A stretch of 64,000 bases of DNA from Glutamicibacter creatinolyticus (GTDB taxonomy: Bacteria; Actinomycetota; Actinomycetes; Actinomycetales; Micrococcaceae): positions 1,736,001 through 1,800,000 of the forward strand of contig NZ_CP034412.1 of NCBI RefSeq assembly GCF_006094275.1. The letters run 5' to 3'. Below are positions 8,648 through 17,305 of the stretch, in pieces (within the stretch, counting starts at the first letter, position 1; the number at the start of each line of letters is the position of its first letter). The notes under the pieces were generated by a model, which worked only from the letters and a program-made list of their open reading frames with translations, was not told the DNA's origin and did not search any database. Both the position numbers and the translations under genes were made by a program.

Positions 8648-11600
8648 CTAGGCTCCGCGCTGGTCCAGCCCCTCGGCCTGCATGCGCCGGGCCAACTGCC
8701 CCACGGTTTCGGTGACCGGTTCGGCCGGTCGCATCCCGCGGGCGCGGGGCCGCTGCGGGTCCTGCAGGTAGCCGGCCGGCGGCCAGGTGTCGGGCTGGTG
8801 CAGGTCCCAGGCGTTCAGGGCCTGCACGGAGATGCCGCGCGGGCCGGTGCGCCGGGTGGTGCCGTGGATGAGCAGCATCCGGGTGTTGAACAGCAGCGGG
8901 CCGGTGCGCTGCTGCACGTCGTGGAAGAAGGTCGCGTCGATGCAGCCGGTGCCGTCGTCCACCGAGATGAACACCACCCGCTTGCCCCCGCGCATCGGCG
9001 GGGTCTGGGTGGCCACGCGCACCCCGGCGACCAGCACCTCCGACCCGTTGCGCAGCTCCAGCAGCTCCACCGCCCGGGTCATCGGCAGGTGGGCCAGGGC
9101 CTGGTTGTAGGAGTCGATGAGGTGTTCGCTCACGTCCAGGTGCATCAGGTCCAGTTCGGTGCGCACCTTCTGGCTGGGGCTCAGCTCGGTGCCGGTGGCG
9201 CGAATCGGCTCCAGCTCCCCCAGCGGCAGGGCCAGCTGTCCGGGGCCGGGACGGTACTTGACCGGTAGGGTGCTGTGCGCCATGGACTGGGTGTGGGCGA
9301 TGGTGTCGGCCCGGGTGGTGCCGGCCAGCAGGGAGTCGAACACCCCCAGCGCGGCCAGGTTCTGGTAGGTGCGCCGGGAAAGCCCGGCCCGGTGGCGCAC
9401 ATCGGCCAGCGACTCGTAGGGCTGGCCGGCGACCAGGCGCTGCACCTCGCGTTCGCTCATCTGGTGGATGTCGCGGAAGGCCAGGCGCACCCCGTACTGT
9501 CCGGGGCGCACCGTGCCGGCGGCGCGCGGAACCACCGGGGCGGTGCGCGCACCCCCGTCGTAGATGCGTTCGACCCGGTAGTGCCCGGTGGAGCGGTTCA
9601 CGTCCAGCGGCAGGATCGGGATGTTCATCCGCCGGGCCTCGGAGACCAGCAGCCGCTTGGGGTACATGCCCGGGTCGTGTTCCCAGATGCCGGCCAGGAA
9701 CGCCTCGGGGTGATGCGCCTTCAGCCAGGCCGAATGGTAGGTGGGCACCGCGAACGCGGCCCCGTGCGCCTTGCAGAAGCCGAAGGAGCCGAACCCGGCC
9801 AGCACCGCCCACACCTCGTCGATGGTCTGCTGGCCGTAGCCGCGCTGGGTGGCCGCGGTGCGGAAGAAGCGTTCGACCTCCGGTTCGCGCTGCGGGTTGC
9901 CCAGGTGGCGGCGGTAGACGTCGGCCATCCCCAGGTCGCAGCCGGTCATCACGTTCAGGATGCGCAGCACCTGTTCGTGGAAGACGGTCACCCCGTGGGT
10001 TTCGGCCAGCGCCGGCACCAGGTCCGGGTGCAGGTACTGGGCCGGGGCGAAGCCGTGGCGGTGCTCCAGGTAGGGCTTGACCATGTTCGACTGCATCGGC
10101 CCGGGCCGGAAGAGCGAGATGTCGATGATCAGGTCGTTGAATTCGCGCGGGGCCAGCTTGCCGATCAGTTCGCGCTGGCCCGGGGATTCGATCTGGAAGC
10201 AGCCCAGGGTGTGGGTGGAGCGGATCAGCTCGAAGGTGATCTCATCATCCAGGGGCACCTTGGTGAAGTCGATGTGCCCGTCCTGCTGGATGTACTCCTC
10301 GTTCCGGTGTCCGCCGGCGCGGGCCACGGCCTGCCGGTTGGGGTGCAGGCGCTTGATCTCCTCCAGGGTGTAGGCGATCGCCGACTGCATGCGCACCCCG
10401 AGCACGTCGAGCTTAATCAGCCCCATCAAATCCATGTCGTGCTTGTCGAACTGGCTCATCGGCAGCCCGATGCCCGAGGGCTGCACGGCGGTGCGTTCCA
10501 GCAGCGTGGCATCGGAGAGGATCACCCCGCACGGGTGCATGGAAATGTGCCGCGGCAGCCTGTCCAGCCGTTCGGTGACGTCCACCAGCTGGTCCAGCTG
10601 CCGGTTGCCGCTGATCCGCCCGGCCAGGGCCGCCAGTTCGGGTTTCTCGGCCAGCGCCTCGCGGAAGGAGGAGGCGGAGAAGCGCCACAGCTGCTTGGCG
10701 ATCTCATCGACCTGCTCCTGCTCGATGCCCAGCGCCGCCCCGGCATCACGCACCGCACCGCGGGCGCGGTAGGCGTTTTGCATGCTCATCAGGCTCACCC
10801 GTTCGGCGCCGAAGGTGTCAAAGATCTTGTGGTAGATCTCGTGGCGGCGCGCGGATTCCACGTCAATGTCGATATCGGGCAGGGTGGTACGGGTATCGGA
10901 GAGGAAGCGCTCAAAGACCAGGTCGTGCTGCAGCGGGTTGACGTGGCTGATGCCCAGCAGGAAGTTCACCAGCGAGGAGGCCCCGGAGCCGCGGGCCGAG
11001 ACCCGCACCCCCATGTCGGTGATCAGCCGCACGGTCTCGGCGACGGTCAGGAAGTAGCCGGCGAACCCCAGCCGGGAGATCACCCCCAGCTCCAATTCCA
11101 GCCGGGACTCGATGACCCCTTGATCGGTGTGCGGCAGCATCCGGGGCACCGCGGCGTGCACCCGCTGGCGCAGCTGGTGCTGGGCGTCCCCGGTGATCCC
11201 GATGATCCGGTGCTCGGGGATCACCGGCCGCTTCCATCCCAGGTCCTGGCCGGGATCCAGGGCGGCCCAGGCGGCCACCTGCTCGGTGGCGTGCAGCAGC
11301 CGGGAAGCCCAGCCGCGCTCGGTGGCCCGGGCGATGTCCCCGGCCAGGCGGTGCATCTCCTGCGGGGTTTTCAGCCAGCCCTGCCCGGTGGGCTGCAGCT
11401 CATCAAGCGCATCCAGGCTGTGCAGCACCCGGGCCGAATCCAGGATGTCGGCGGTGACCGCCCCGTCCGGGCCGGCATAGCGCACGGCATTGCTCAGCAC
11501 CGGGGTGATGCCCAGCTCCCCGGCCAGGCGCACCAGCTTGCTGGCATGGCCCAGGCAGTAGCGCTGCCCCTCGGCCGAGAGGTGGGTGGTGACCTCCACG

Positions 11601-12091
11601 CGCAGCAGCCTGCCGGCCAGTTTCCGCCACTGGGCCAGCAGCTGGCGGGCGGCGGTGTAGTTGCGGGCCTCGATGGCCTTGCCCACCTCGGATTCGGCGC
11701 CCAGCAGCACCATCAGGTTGCCGCCGGCCAGGTGCTCGCGCAGCTGGGTGCGGTTCAGTCCCACGCTCTTGCGGTGGGTGTGCGCGGCGCTGACCGCCCG
11801 GCACAGGGCCGCGTACCCGGCGCCCCGGCTGTTGCCCCGCGCCAGCAGCAGAATGCGTCCACCGGCGCGTCCCTGCCGGTCAAGAACCGCCAGGTTGACC
11901 CCCAGGATCGGCCTCAGCCCGTGCTCCAGGCAGGCACCTACGTGCTTCACCGCGCCATAGAGCCCGTCCCGGTCGCACAACCCCAACGCCCAGGCACCAT
12001 CGGCCTTGGCCTGGGCGGCCAGCAGCACCGGGGTGTCGACCCCGTAGTGGGCGCTGTAGGCCGAGACGACGTTCAGGTGGGTGAAACTCAT
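8648..12091 (-). CDS. dnaE2: error-prone DNA polymerase III alpha subunit (DnaE2/ImuC type)
   Basis: A 1147-residue C-family polymerase used for translesion synthesis after DNA damage. It begins with a PHP domain (FTHLNVVSAYS) in which the usual HxH is HxN, so the metal site looks degenerate as in many DnaE2 proteins. The palm carries the catalytic Asp pair in LPDIDIDVES. Finger, beta-binding and helix-hairpin-helix regions follow, then an OB fold (GSEVLVAGVRV...FISVDDGTG). The ATG at 12091 follows AAGGAA. A likely SOS box 37 bases upstream and a DUF6504 gene alongside support an SOS mutagenesis role. No imuB-like gene is adjacent. Confidence 0.9.
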   Translation of the reverse strand: MSFTHLNVVSAYSAHYGVDTPVLLAAQAKADGAWALGLCDRDGLYGAVKHVGACLEHGLRPILGVNLAVLDRQGRAGGRILLLARGNSRGAGYAALCRAVSAAHTHRKSVGLNRTQLREHLAGGNLMVLLGAESEVGKAIEARNYTAARQLLAQWRKLAGRLLRVEVTTHLSAEGQRYCLGHASKLVRLAGELGITPVLSNAVRYAGPDGAVTADILDSARVLHSLDALDELQPTGQGWLKTPQEMHRLAGDIARATERGWASRLLHATEQVAAWAALDPGQDLGWKRPVIPEHRIIGITGDAQHQLRQRVHAAVPRMLPHTDQGVIESRLELELGVISRLGFAGYFLTVAETVRLITDMGVRVSARGSGASSLVNFLLGISHVNPLQHDLVFERFLSDTRTTLPDIDIDVESARRHEIYHKIFDTFGAERVSLMSMQNAYRARGAVRDAGAALGIEQEQVDEIAKQLWRFSASSFREALAEKPELAALAGRISGNRQLDQLVDVTERLDRLPRHISMHPCGVILSDATLLERTAVQPSGIGLPMSQFDKHDMDLMGLIKLDVLGVRMQSAIAYTLEEIKRLHPNRQAVARAGGHRNEEYIQQDGHIDFTKVPLDDEITFELIRSTHTLGCFQIESPGQRELIGKLAPREFNDLIIDISLFRPGPMQSNMVKPYLEHRHGFAPAQYLHPDLVPALAETHGVTVFHEQVLRILNVMTGCDLGMADVYRRHLGNPQREPEVERFFRTAATQRGYGQQTIDEVWAVLAGFGSFGFCKAHGAAFAVPTYHSAWLKAHHPEAFLAGIWEHDPGMYPKRLLVSEARRMNIPILPLDVNRSTGHYRVERIYDGGARTAPVVPRAAGTVRPGQYGVRLAFRDIHQMSEREVQRLVAGQPYESLADVRHRAGLSRRTYQNLAALGVFDSLLAGTTRADTIAHTQSMAHSTLPVKYRPGPGQLALPLGELEPIRATGTELSPSQKVRTELDLMHLDVSEHLIDSYNQALAHLPMTRAVELLELRNGSEVLVAGVRVATQTPPMRGGKRVVFISVDDGTGCIDATFFHDVQQRTGPLLFNTRMLLIHGTTRRTGPRGISVQALNAWDLHQPDTWPPAGYLQDPQRPRARGMRPAEPVTETVGQLARRMQAEGLDQRGA

Positions 12092-12127
12092 GGGCGGGCA
12101 TTCCTTCAAAACTTTCCAGACCCCTAT

Positions 12128-12143
12128 TAGAACAAAGTTTCGA
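12128..12143. promoter_or_regulatory. probable LexA/SOS box upstream of dnaE2
   Basis: TAGAACAAAGTTTCGA matches the actinobacterial consensus TCGAAC-N4-GTTCGA at 10 of 12 defined positions. It lies 37 bases before the dnaE2 start, a usual distance for LexA repression. Confidence 0.65.
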
Positions 12144-12201
12144 ACGGTTGGCACACGCCCTACTCAGCCGCCCCTCCCGAAGGCGCCACCACCCCTAAGC
12201 G

Positions 12202-12516
12202 CTACGCGCTCAGCGGCAGCTCCTGGTGCACCCGGATCAATCGCCAGCGCGCCGATTGCGGGTCAAAGCTGACATCGATGGTCCGCCCCTGGCTGCGGGA
12301 GGAGCCCAGGGCGATCTGCAGCCGCCAAATCTCGTAGTCAACCACCCCGGCGCCGGTGCCGCGCGGAACGCGCATACCCTCGTCCCACCACTTGCGGCGC
12401 TCGAACCAGCGGTGCGGTTCGGCCACCAGGCGATACTCATGCCCCTTCCAGCGCACCCGCAACGGCACCCCGGCCGGAGTGCACGCAACCTCGATCGCCT
12501 CGGTGAACATGCCCAC
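12202..12516 (-). CDS. DUF6504-like protein of the SOS mutagenesis locus
   Basis: A 104-residue basic protein rich in Trp and Arg (RWKGHEYRLV, HRWFERRKWW, YEIWRLQI). It resembles DUF6504, a small family found beside actinobacterial dnaE2/imuB genes; its biochemical role is unknown. AGGAG lies 6 bases before the GTG at 12516, so GTG is preferred to the ATG two codons on. It is transcribed toward dnaE2 and has a perfect SOS box upstream. Co-regulation with dnaE2 is a sound inference; any role in polymerase recruitment is speculation. Confidence 0.75.
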   Translation of the reverse strand: MGMFTEAIEVACTPAGVPLRVRWKGHEYRLVAEPHRWFERRKWWDEGMRVPRGTGAGVVDYEIWRLQIALGSSRSQGRTIDVSFDPQSARWRLIRVHQELPLSA

Positions 12517-12550
12517 GGTTGACTCCTAACTGCTGCTCCATCAATTGTAT

Positions 12551-12566
12551 TCGAACACGTGTTCGA
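12551..12566. promoter_or_regulatory. perfect LexA/SOS box
   Basis: TCGAACACGTGTTCGA is an exact match to TCGAAC-N4-GTTCGA. It lies 35 bases upstream of the DUF6504 start and also upstream of the divergent gene at 12700, so it could control both. Confidence 0.92.
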
Positions 12567-12699
12567 TCAGTAGCGACAGTAGTCAGCGCCCCGGACAGTT
12601 TGGGTCGGCCGCCGATGCTGGCCCGCAAACAGGAACTGTAGAGTCATGCTGAGACCGCGGCGGGCTCGCCGCCTGGAGCAGAACATTCGAAAGGCCCCC

Positions 12700-13140
12700 A
12701 TGGGATTATTTGGACGCAAGAGCCGCACCGCGGCTGAGGAGCAACAGCAGCAGCAACTGGCCCAGGGTGAACCCCTGCTCGGCGACGGCTACACGCTGCG
12801 CGCCACCGGGCAGCTGGGCGGGGTGAGGAAACGCACCCCCATCACCGTCGTGGAGCTGAGCACCCAGAGTCTCACCGGCTGGTTCCACTTGGATGAGGCG
12901 CGCAGCTTCTTCACCGAACGCAGCGCCATCCTCGAGTCCTGGAACAACAGCCCGGCGGAGCTCTATCTGGCGACCGTCAAGGCGACGGGCAATGGCTCCC
13001 CGGCCGACGCTGCTCTAGCGGGCCTGGGCGAGGGCCAGGCGGCGCTGCTTCAGCCCACCGGCAGCGGGATGCAGGTTGTGCTGCTGCTGGAGCAGGGCGA
13101 ACTGCAAAGGATCCGCGGCTGGATCGAGCAATTGCCCTAA
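12700..13140 (+). CDS. conserved-looking hypothetical protein
   Basis: A 146-residue cytoplasmic protein starting MGLFGRKSR, with a run of glutamines near residues 15-20 and no membrane segment. The central part (VVELSTQSLTGWFHLDEARSF) is amphipathic. AAAGG stands 6 bases before the ATG at 12700. I recognise no domain. It is divergent from the SOS-controlled DUF6504 gene and shares its intergenic SOS box, so damage induction is possible. The following 180 bases before the dehydrogenase show nothing assignable. Confidence 0.65.
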   Translation: MGLFGRKSRTAAEEQQQQQLAQGEPLLGDGYTLRATGQLGGVRKRTPITVVELSTQSLTGWFHLDEARSFFTERSAILESWNNSPAELYLATVKATGNGSPADAALAGLGEGQAALLQPTGSGMQVVLLLEQGELQRIRGWIEQLP

Positions 13141-13319
13141 CCCTGCGCGCGGTCGTAACACTCTTACGCCCTGAACGGACAAGCACACCGCAGCTCTCGG
13201 AGCACCCCACGCCGGGACGCGGCAAACCTGGGCGCAATGGACACATCCTAGAAACCCGGGCGCGCGACCGATAGCATCGAGAAGACCTGCAACTTTTCAA
13301 TCTAAGGGGACCAAAACAC

Positions 13320-14405
13320 ATGCCTCATAAGGTTAAAGCCGTTATTTCCCGCGTCAAGGATGCCCCTGTCGAGGTCGTGGACATCATCGTCCCGGATCCG
13401 GGGCCCGGTGAAGTCGTCGTCGACGTTCTGACCACCGGGGTGTGCCACACCGACCTGCACTACAAGTTGGGCGGGATTGGCGACGATTACCCGTACCTGC
13501 TGGGCCACGAATCCACTGCGGTGGTTTCCCAGATCGGGCAGAACGTCACCAACGTCAAGGTTGGCGACCGGGTCATCCTGAACTGGCGCGCGGTGTGCGG
13601 CCAGTGCCGCGCCTGCGAAAAGGGCGAACCGCAATACTGCTTCAACACCCACAACGCCACCCAGAAGATGACCCTGGAGGACGGCACCGAGCTGAGCGCC
13701 GCGCTGGGCATCGGCTCGTTCGCCGAGAAGACCCTGGTGGCTGCCGGGCAGTGCACCAAGGTCGACGAGGATGCCGACGCCGCCGCGGTGGGCCTGCTCG
13801 GCTGCGGGGTCATGGCCGGCATTGGCGCGGCCATCAACACCGGTGAGGTCAAGCGCGGTGAGTCCGTGGCCGTGATCGGCTGCGGCGGGGTGGGAGCCGC
13901 GGCCATCGCCGGCGCCCAGCTGGCCGGGGCGACCACCATCATCGCGGTGGACGTCAACCCGGACAAGCTCAAGACCGCTCAGAAGCTGGGTGCCACCCAC
14001 ACCGTGGACTCCAGCAAGCAGGACGCCGTGCAGGCGATCCAGGAACTGACCGGGGGCTTCGGCGCCGATGTGGTCATCGACGCGGTGGGCCGGCCCGAAA
14101 CCTACAAGCAGGCCTTCTACGCCCGCGACCTGGCCGGACGCGTGGTGCTGGTGGGCGTGCCGACCCCGGAGATGACCCTGGAGCTGCCGCTGCTGGACGT
14201 GTTCGGCCGCGGCGGGGCGCTGAAGAGCTCCTGGTACGGGGACTGCCTGCCCAGCCGGGACTTCCCGATGCTGGTGGACCAGTACAAGCTCGGCCGCCTG
14301 GACTTGGACACCTTTGTCTCCGAACGCATCAAGCTGGACGAGATTGAGGCGGCCTTTGACAAGATGCACGAAGGAACCGTGCTGCGATCGGTGGTGGAAC
14401 TCTAA
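13320..14405 (+). CDS. mscR: S-(hydroxymethyl)mycothiol dehydrogenase
   Basis: A zinc- and NAD-dependent medium-chain alcohol dehydrogenase (361 residues) that oxidises the formaldehyde-mycothiol adduct and may also act as S-nitrosomycothiol reductase. The catalytic zinc ligands are in GVCHTDLHY and GHES; structural zinc cysteines are in [15 protein letters not shown]; the NAD site is [11 protein letters not shown]. Length and sequence follow the actinobacterial mycothiol-specific group rather than glutathione enzymes. The ATG follows AAGGGGACC. The stop overlaps the next start (TAATG), so the metallo-hydrolase is translationally coupled. Confidence 0.93.
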   Translation: MPHKVKAVISRVKDAPVEVVDIIVPDPGPGEVVVDVLTTGVCHTDLHYKLGGIGDDYPYLLGHESTAVVSQIGQNVTNVKVGDRVILNWRAVCGQCRACEKGEPQYCFNTHNATQKMTLEDGTELSAALGIGSFAEKTLVAAGQCTKVDEDADAAAVGLLGCGVMAGIGAAINTGEVKRGESVAVIGCGGVGAAAIAGAQLAGATTIIAVDVNPDKLKTAQKLGATHTVDSSKQDAVQAIQELTGGFGADVVIDAVGRPETYKQAFYARDLAGRVVLVGVPTPEMTLELPLLDVFGRGGALKSSWYGDCLPSRDFPMLVDQYKLGRLDLDTFVSERIKLDEIEAAFDKMHEGTVLRSVVEL

Positions 14406-15034
14406 TGAACGCACAGATTGAAAACGTGATCACCTCGGGGACCTTCAGCCTCGATGGCGGAACCTGGGATGTGGACAACAACGTCTGGATCATCGGCGAC
14501 GCCAAGGAGGTGCTGGTCATCGACCCGGCCCACGAGCCGGAGAAGATCCTCACCGCCCTGGGCGAGCGCAAGGTCAAGGCGGTGCTGCTCACCCACGGCC
14601 ACGATGACCACATCCGCGCCGCCGGGGAGTTCGCCGACAAGGTCGGCGCCCCGCTGTACCTGAACCCGGAGGACTCGATGCTCTGGGACGCGGTCTACCC
14701 GGAGCGCAAGCCAGACGCGGAGATCAAGGACGGGGACCAGTTCTCCATCGCCGGGGTCACCCTGCATGCGATGCATACCCCCGGGCACTCGCCGGGCTCC
14801 ACGTGCTTCCACGTGCCGGAGCTGGATGTGGTGTTCAGTGGTGACACCCTGTTCAGCGGGGGCCCTGGCGCCACCGGGCGCAGCTACTCGAGCTTCGAGA
14901 CGATCATCGAATCAATCCGCGAACGCCTGCTGAACCTGCCGGAAAAGACCGTGGTCTACACCGGGCACGGGCCGAGCACCAGCATCGCGGCCGAGGCCCC
15001 GAACCTGGATGAGTGGATCGCCCGCGGCCACTAG
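14405..15034 (+). CDS. MBL-fold hydrolase paired with mscR
   Basis: A 209-residue metallo-beta-lactamase-fold protein with the metal motif THGHDDH (residues 63-69), a second His in HTPGHSPGS, and the Asp in FSGDTLF. Its ATG overlaps the mscR stop by one base. Homologues sit beside mycothiol formaldehyde dehydrogenases in many actinobacteria, so hydrolysis of the S-formyl-mycothiol product is the likely job, completing conversion of formaldehyde to formate. That specific activity is inferred from context. A T-tailed terminator follows. Confidence 0.88.
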   Translation: MNAQIENVITSGTFSLDGGTWDVDNNVWIIGDAKEVLVIDPAHEPEKILTALGERKVKAVLLTHGHDDHIRAAGEFADKVGAPLYLNPEDSMLWDAVYPERKPDAEIKDGDQFSIAGVTLHAMHTPGHSPGSTCFHVPELDVVFSGDTLFSGGPGATGRSYSSFETIIESIRERLLNLPEKTVVYTGHGPSTSIAAEAPNLDEWIARGH

Positions 15035-15058
15035 GTCCTGGGGCAACATTCCGCGCTA

Positions 15059-15110
15059 AACCTGCCGTCGCGCCATGGCTGACCCGCCATCGCCCGACGG
15101 CAGGTTTTTG
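15059..15110 (+). terminator. intrinsic terminator after mscR-MBL pair
   Basis: AACCTGCCGTCG (15059-15070) pairs with CGACGGCAGGTT (15095-15106), then TTTGC. Standard hairpin plus T-run. Confidence 0.85.
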
Positions 15111-15173
15111 CTTTGGTGACTCCCCAGTGGGTCCGGCCCGCGCGCCCGGCGCTGAAAGTGCGCGGGACCCGGT

Positions 15174-15179
15174 CATAAT
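15174..15179 (+). promoter_or_regulatory. -10 element of a probable leaderless gene
   Basis: CATAAT ends 6 bases before the ATG at 15186. No ribosome-binding site is present, which places the likely transcription start at the initiation codon. Confidence 0.45.
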
Positions 15180-15185
15180 GACAAT

Positions 15186-15461
15186 ATGTCAACGAACCTT
15201 CCCGGTACGAAACCGCGGCCTCGCGGGGCCGCCATCCTGATGCTGAGCGGAGTCCTGTGCCTGATCGCCGGGCTGGTCATGAAGTGGTGGGATGCCCGCC
15301 AGCTGCGCGAATTCGGCTGGTTCGCCTACGCGCCGCTGAGTGAGACCACGTATTTTCCCGGCCCCACGCCGATGGCGGTGGCCGCCATGGTGCTGCTCTT
15401 TGCCGGGGTGGCGACATTCTTCCTGGGGCTGGGCATCCGGCTGGGCCGGCGCCGGCGCTAG
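15186..15461 (+). CDS. small membrane protein, unknown
   Basis: A 91-residue protein with a basic N-terminus (KPRPRG), one hydrophobic helix at about 14-32 (AAILMLSGVLCLIAGLVM), a polar segment, and a second helix at about 62-82 followed by an Arg-rich tail (GRRRR). Both ends are therefore probably cytoplasmic. No family is recognised. A -10 box ends 6 bases before the ATG and there is no Shine-Dalgarno, suggesting a leaderless mRNA. It converges with the SRAP gene. Confidence 0.6.
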   Translation: MSTNLPGTKPRPRGAAILMLSGVLCLIAGLVMKWWDARQLREFGWFAYAPLSETTYFPGPTPMAVAAMVLLFAGVATFFLGLGIRLGRRRR

Positions 15462-15501
15462 CCACGGCCGCTGCCTCGGGCGCCCGCCGGGCCGGAATGG
15501 G

Positions 15502-16233
15502 CTAGAACAGCTGGGAGGTATTGGGTTCGACCAGTTCCGGTGAGTTGTTGCGGACGTTGCCCACGGCGGAGTCCACCTCATGCATGGCCCACTGGGAGGC
15601 AACGTCGAAGGCCTGCTCGCGCAGCTGCTCAATCAGCCCCGCCCCGTCCTCGTCCATGGGGGCCAGCCACCGGGCCATCATGTCCTTGTCCATGGGAATC
15701 GGCAGGCGGTCGTGCAGGCCAGCCAGTTCCCCCAGCACCCCGGGCTCCGATTCCTCGGGCGATTCCATGGTGAGGATGGAGGTGGACAGGATCCAGCTGC
15801 CGTCCTCGTCCTTCCACCACTCATACAGGCCGGCAAAGAAGATCAGGCTTCCGTCCCCGGTGTGCACGAAGTACGGTCGTTTCTTGCCCCCGGGCTCCTT
15901 CTTCCACTCGTAGTAGCCTTCCACGGGCACCGCGGCCCGGCGTTTCTTCACCGCGGCCCGAAAGGTCGGTTTGCTTTCGGCGGTCTCGCTGCGGGCGTTG
16001 AAGGCCCGCACCCCGACCGACAGGTCCTTGGCCCAGCCGGGAACCAGGCCCCACCGGGCCACGTGGACTTGTCGATGCAACTGCCCGTCGATCAGCCGCT
16101 CCAGGACGATCGGCACATCGGTGGTCGGCGCAACATTCCAGGACTGGCGCAATTCCAGGTTCGCATCCGCTTCGGCTTCCGCTTCGGCCACCAGATCCCC
16201 GATGGCCTTGGCCATGACGTATCTTCCGCACAT
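15502..16233 (-). CDS. SRAP-domain abasic-site protein (HMCES/YedK family)
   Basis: SRAP proteins form a covalent thiazolidine link with abasic sites in single-stranded DNA, shielding them from breakage. Catalytic residues are all present in this 243-residue protein: Cys2 exposed after Met removal (MCGRYV), Asn79 (FNARSET), Glu105 (PVEGYYEW) and His174 (LHDRLP). The first 19 coding bases and 6 upstream bases form one copy of a 25-bp direct repeat; the other copy is at 18947-18971. An element has integrated at the start codon, so upstream DNA, including the AGAAGGGAA Shine-Dalgarno, is now element-derived. The coding sequence remains intact. Confidence 0.95.
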   Translation of the reverse strand: MCGRYVMAKAIGDLVAEAEAEADANLELRQSWNVAPTTDVPIVLERLIDGQLHRQVHVARWGLVPGWAKDLSVGVRAFNARSETAESKPTFRAAVKKRRAAVPVEGYYEWKKEPGGKKRPYFVHTGDGSLIFFAGLYEWWKDEDGSWILSTSILTMESPEESEPGVLGELAGLHDRLPIPMDKDMMARWLAPMDEDGAGLIEQLREQAFDVASQWAMHEVDSAVGNVRNNSPELVEPNTSQLF

Positions 16234-16239
16234 GGGAAC
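16215..16239. repeat. attL: 25-bp direct repeat copy 1
   Basis: TGACGTATCTTCCGCACATG plus GGAAC, identical to 18947-18971. Flanking bases differ on both sides, so 25 bp is the exact duplicated core. It covers the SRAP start codon (minus strand). Confidence 0.9.
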
Positions 16240-16325
16240 TTCCCTTCTTCGTGCCGTCCTAAAAGGTTCTACAGCCCCAGAATATCGGCTAAGTCGATGC
16301 CTGCCCGCACGAAGTCAGCAGTCGC

Positions 16326-16348
16326 TAGTGTAGCCACTGGTGTAGCCG
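16326..16348 (+). repeat. arm-type repeats near attL
   Basis: TAGTGTAGCCA (16326-16336) and GGTGTAGCCG (16339-16348) are tandem copies of a motif that recurs as GTGTGGCCA and TAGTGTAGCCA near attR (18841-18860). Such repeats flank att cores as integrase arm-binding sites. Confidence 0.55.
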
Positions 16349-16493
16349 CTTGCCTATTGGTGACCGACTGCGCCCAGCTGTAACTGTGACTACCCTAGCG
16401 CGACACCATCAAGTAGCGAACTAGGAGCAATTCGCGTCCGTCTTTGGGGGGGCCCTAGACTCAAATACAATCACTTGCACCACCGGAGCCACC

Positions 16494-16994
16494 ATGAAGA
16501 AATCAATCATCACCACAGCCACCGCTGTGCTGGCTTCTCTCGCGCTCGCGGGCTGCTCCGCGGGCAATCAATCAGCAGACCCTGCACCAAGGGTCACAGC
16601 GACGTCCAGCGCCCCAAAGGCAACGCCTACTCCAAATGCTTCCAGCTCGACAAGTGCGAGTCCGTCAAAAAGTCCGGTAGCCTACCCCACTGATTCGGAT
16701 GGCGTGCAAGTCTTGCCGCCGGAGATTAGGGCGCAGAATGGGTACCTCGATAATAACGGTGCCAATAGCTTTGAAGGGTGGGCTAAAGGTACACCGCAAC
16801 GCGCCACAATCACATGGGAGTCGGACGGGACCAACAGGATTAGGATCTCTGTTGCCGATGGTGATTGGAGCAAAACAGAACTGCCATCTTACGCGGATTC
16901 CGTGATGTCCGCCTATGGATGCAAAGAGGGAATCGATCGGGTAACGGTTCAGACGGAAGATTCCAGCCTGAGCGCGTCAAGCTCGGCCTGTTAA
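16494..16994 (+). CDS. element-borne lipoprotein A
   Basis: A 166-residue secreted lipoprotein. The signal peptide is basic, then hydrophobic, then the lipobox LALAGC (Cys at about 21), which directs lipidation and anchoring on the outer face of the membrane. A Ser/Thr/Pro/Ala linker (about 25-65) leads to a domain of about 100 residues ending in Cys, which could disulphide-bond with the single internal Cys (YGCKEG). The lipobox region (AGCSAGNQSA) closely resembles that of lipoprotein B (AGCTAGNESA). GGAG precedes the ATG by 5 bases. No known domain; a role in surface exclusion is speculation. Confidence 0.75.
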   Translation: MKKSIITTATAVLASLALAGCSAGNQSADPAPRVTATSSAPKATPTPNASSSTSASPSKSPVAYPTDSDGVQVLPPEIRAQNGYLDNNGANSFEGWAKGTPQRATITWESDGTNRIRISVADGDWSKTELPSYADSVMSAYGCKEGIDRVTVQTEDSSLSASSSAC

Positions 16995-17001
16995 CGCAAA
17001 G

Positions 17002-17036
17002 AACCGCCTCACCCTTTCATGAGGTGAGGCGGTTTT
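17002..17036 (+). terminator. terminator after lipoprotein A
   Basis: AACCGCCTCAC (17002-17012) pairs with GTGAGGCGGTT (17024-17034), followed by TTG. Confidence 0.8.
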
Positions 17037-17143
17037 GTTGCTCCTGCACTTTCGCCCATAAATATACCCGCTAAGTTCTTATATCTGGAATCTTAGCGTA
17101 TGTAATATTCATGTAAGGCAAACAAAGAAAGAAGGTAGCAACT

Positions 17144-17272
17144 ATGGGAGACTTCGGAAAGCTGCTAACGGGGATAGGAACTCTATTAGTAGGAATCGCG
17201 GCACTCATAGCCGCATTCAAGCAGTCCGAAAGAGACAAGCTTGAACCGACTCTCAGCCCCGGCAAGGGCTGA
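17144..17272 (+). CDS. 42-residue single-helix membrane protein
   Basis: ATG at 17144 preceded by AAGAAGG at good distance; stop TGA at 17270-17272. The peptide begins MGDFGKLLTG, has one hydrophobic helix (IGTLLVGIAALIAAF, about 11-25) and a charged tail (KQSERDKLEP). The strong ribosome-binding site and clean helix make a real gene likely. It resembles the small holin-like or membrane-anchored peptides seen in mobile elements, but no family is recognised. The next small membrane gene starts 33 bases downstream. Confidence 0.55.
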   Translation: MGDFGKLLTGIGTLLVGIAALIAAFKQSERDKLEPTLSPGKG

Positions 17273-17305
17273 AGGCTAGCCTCCCTCCTACTATTGCACA
17301 CCATC

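Noticed and set aside
9275-12130. 951-codon plus-strand open frame opposite dnaE2
   Set aside because: Antisense shadow of the polymerase gene; Val/His/Gln/Gly-rich composition and no ribosome-binding site.
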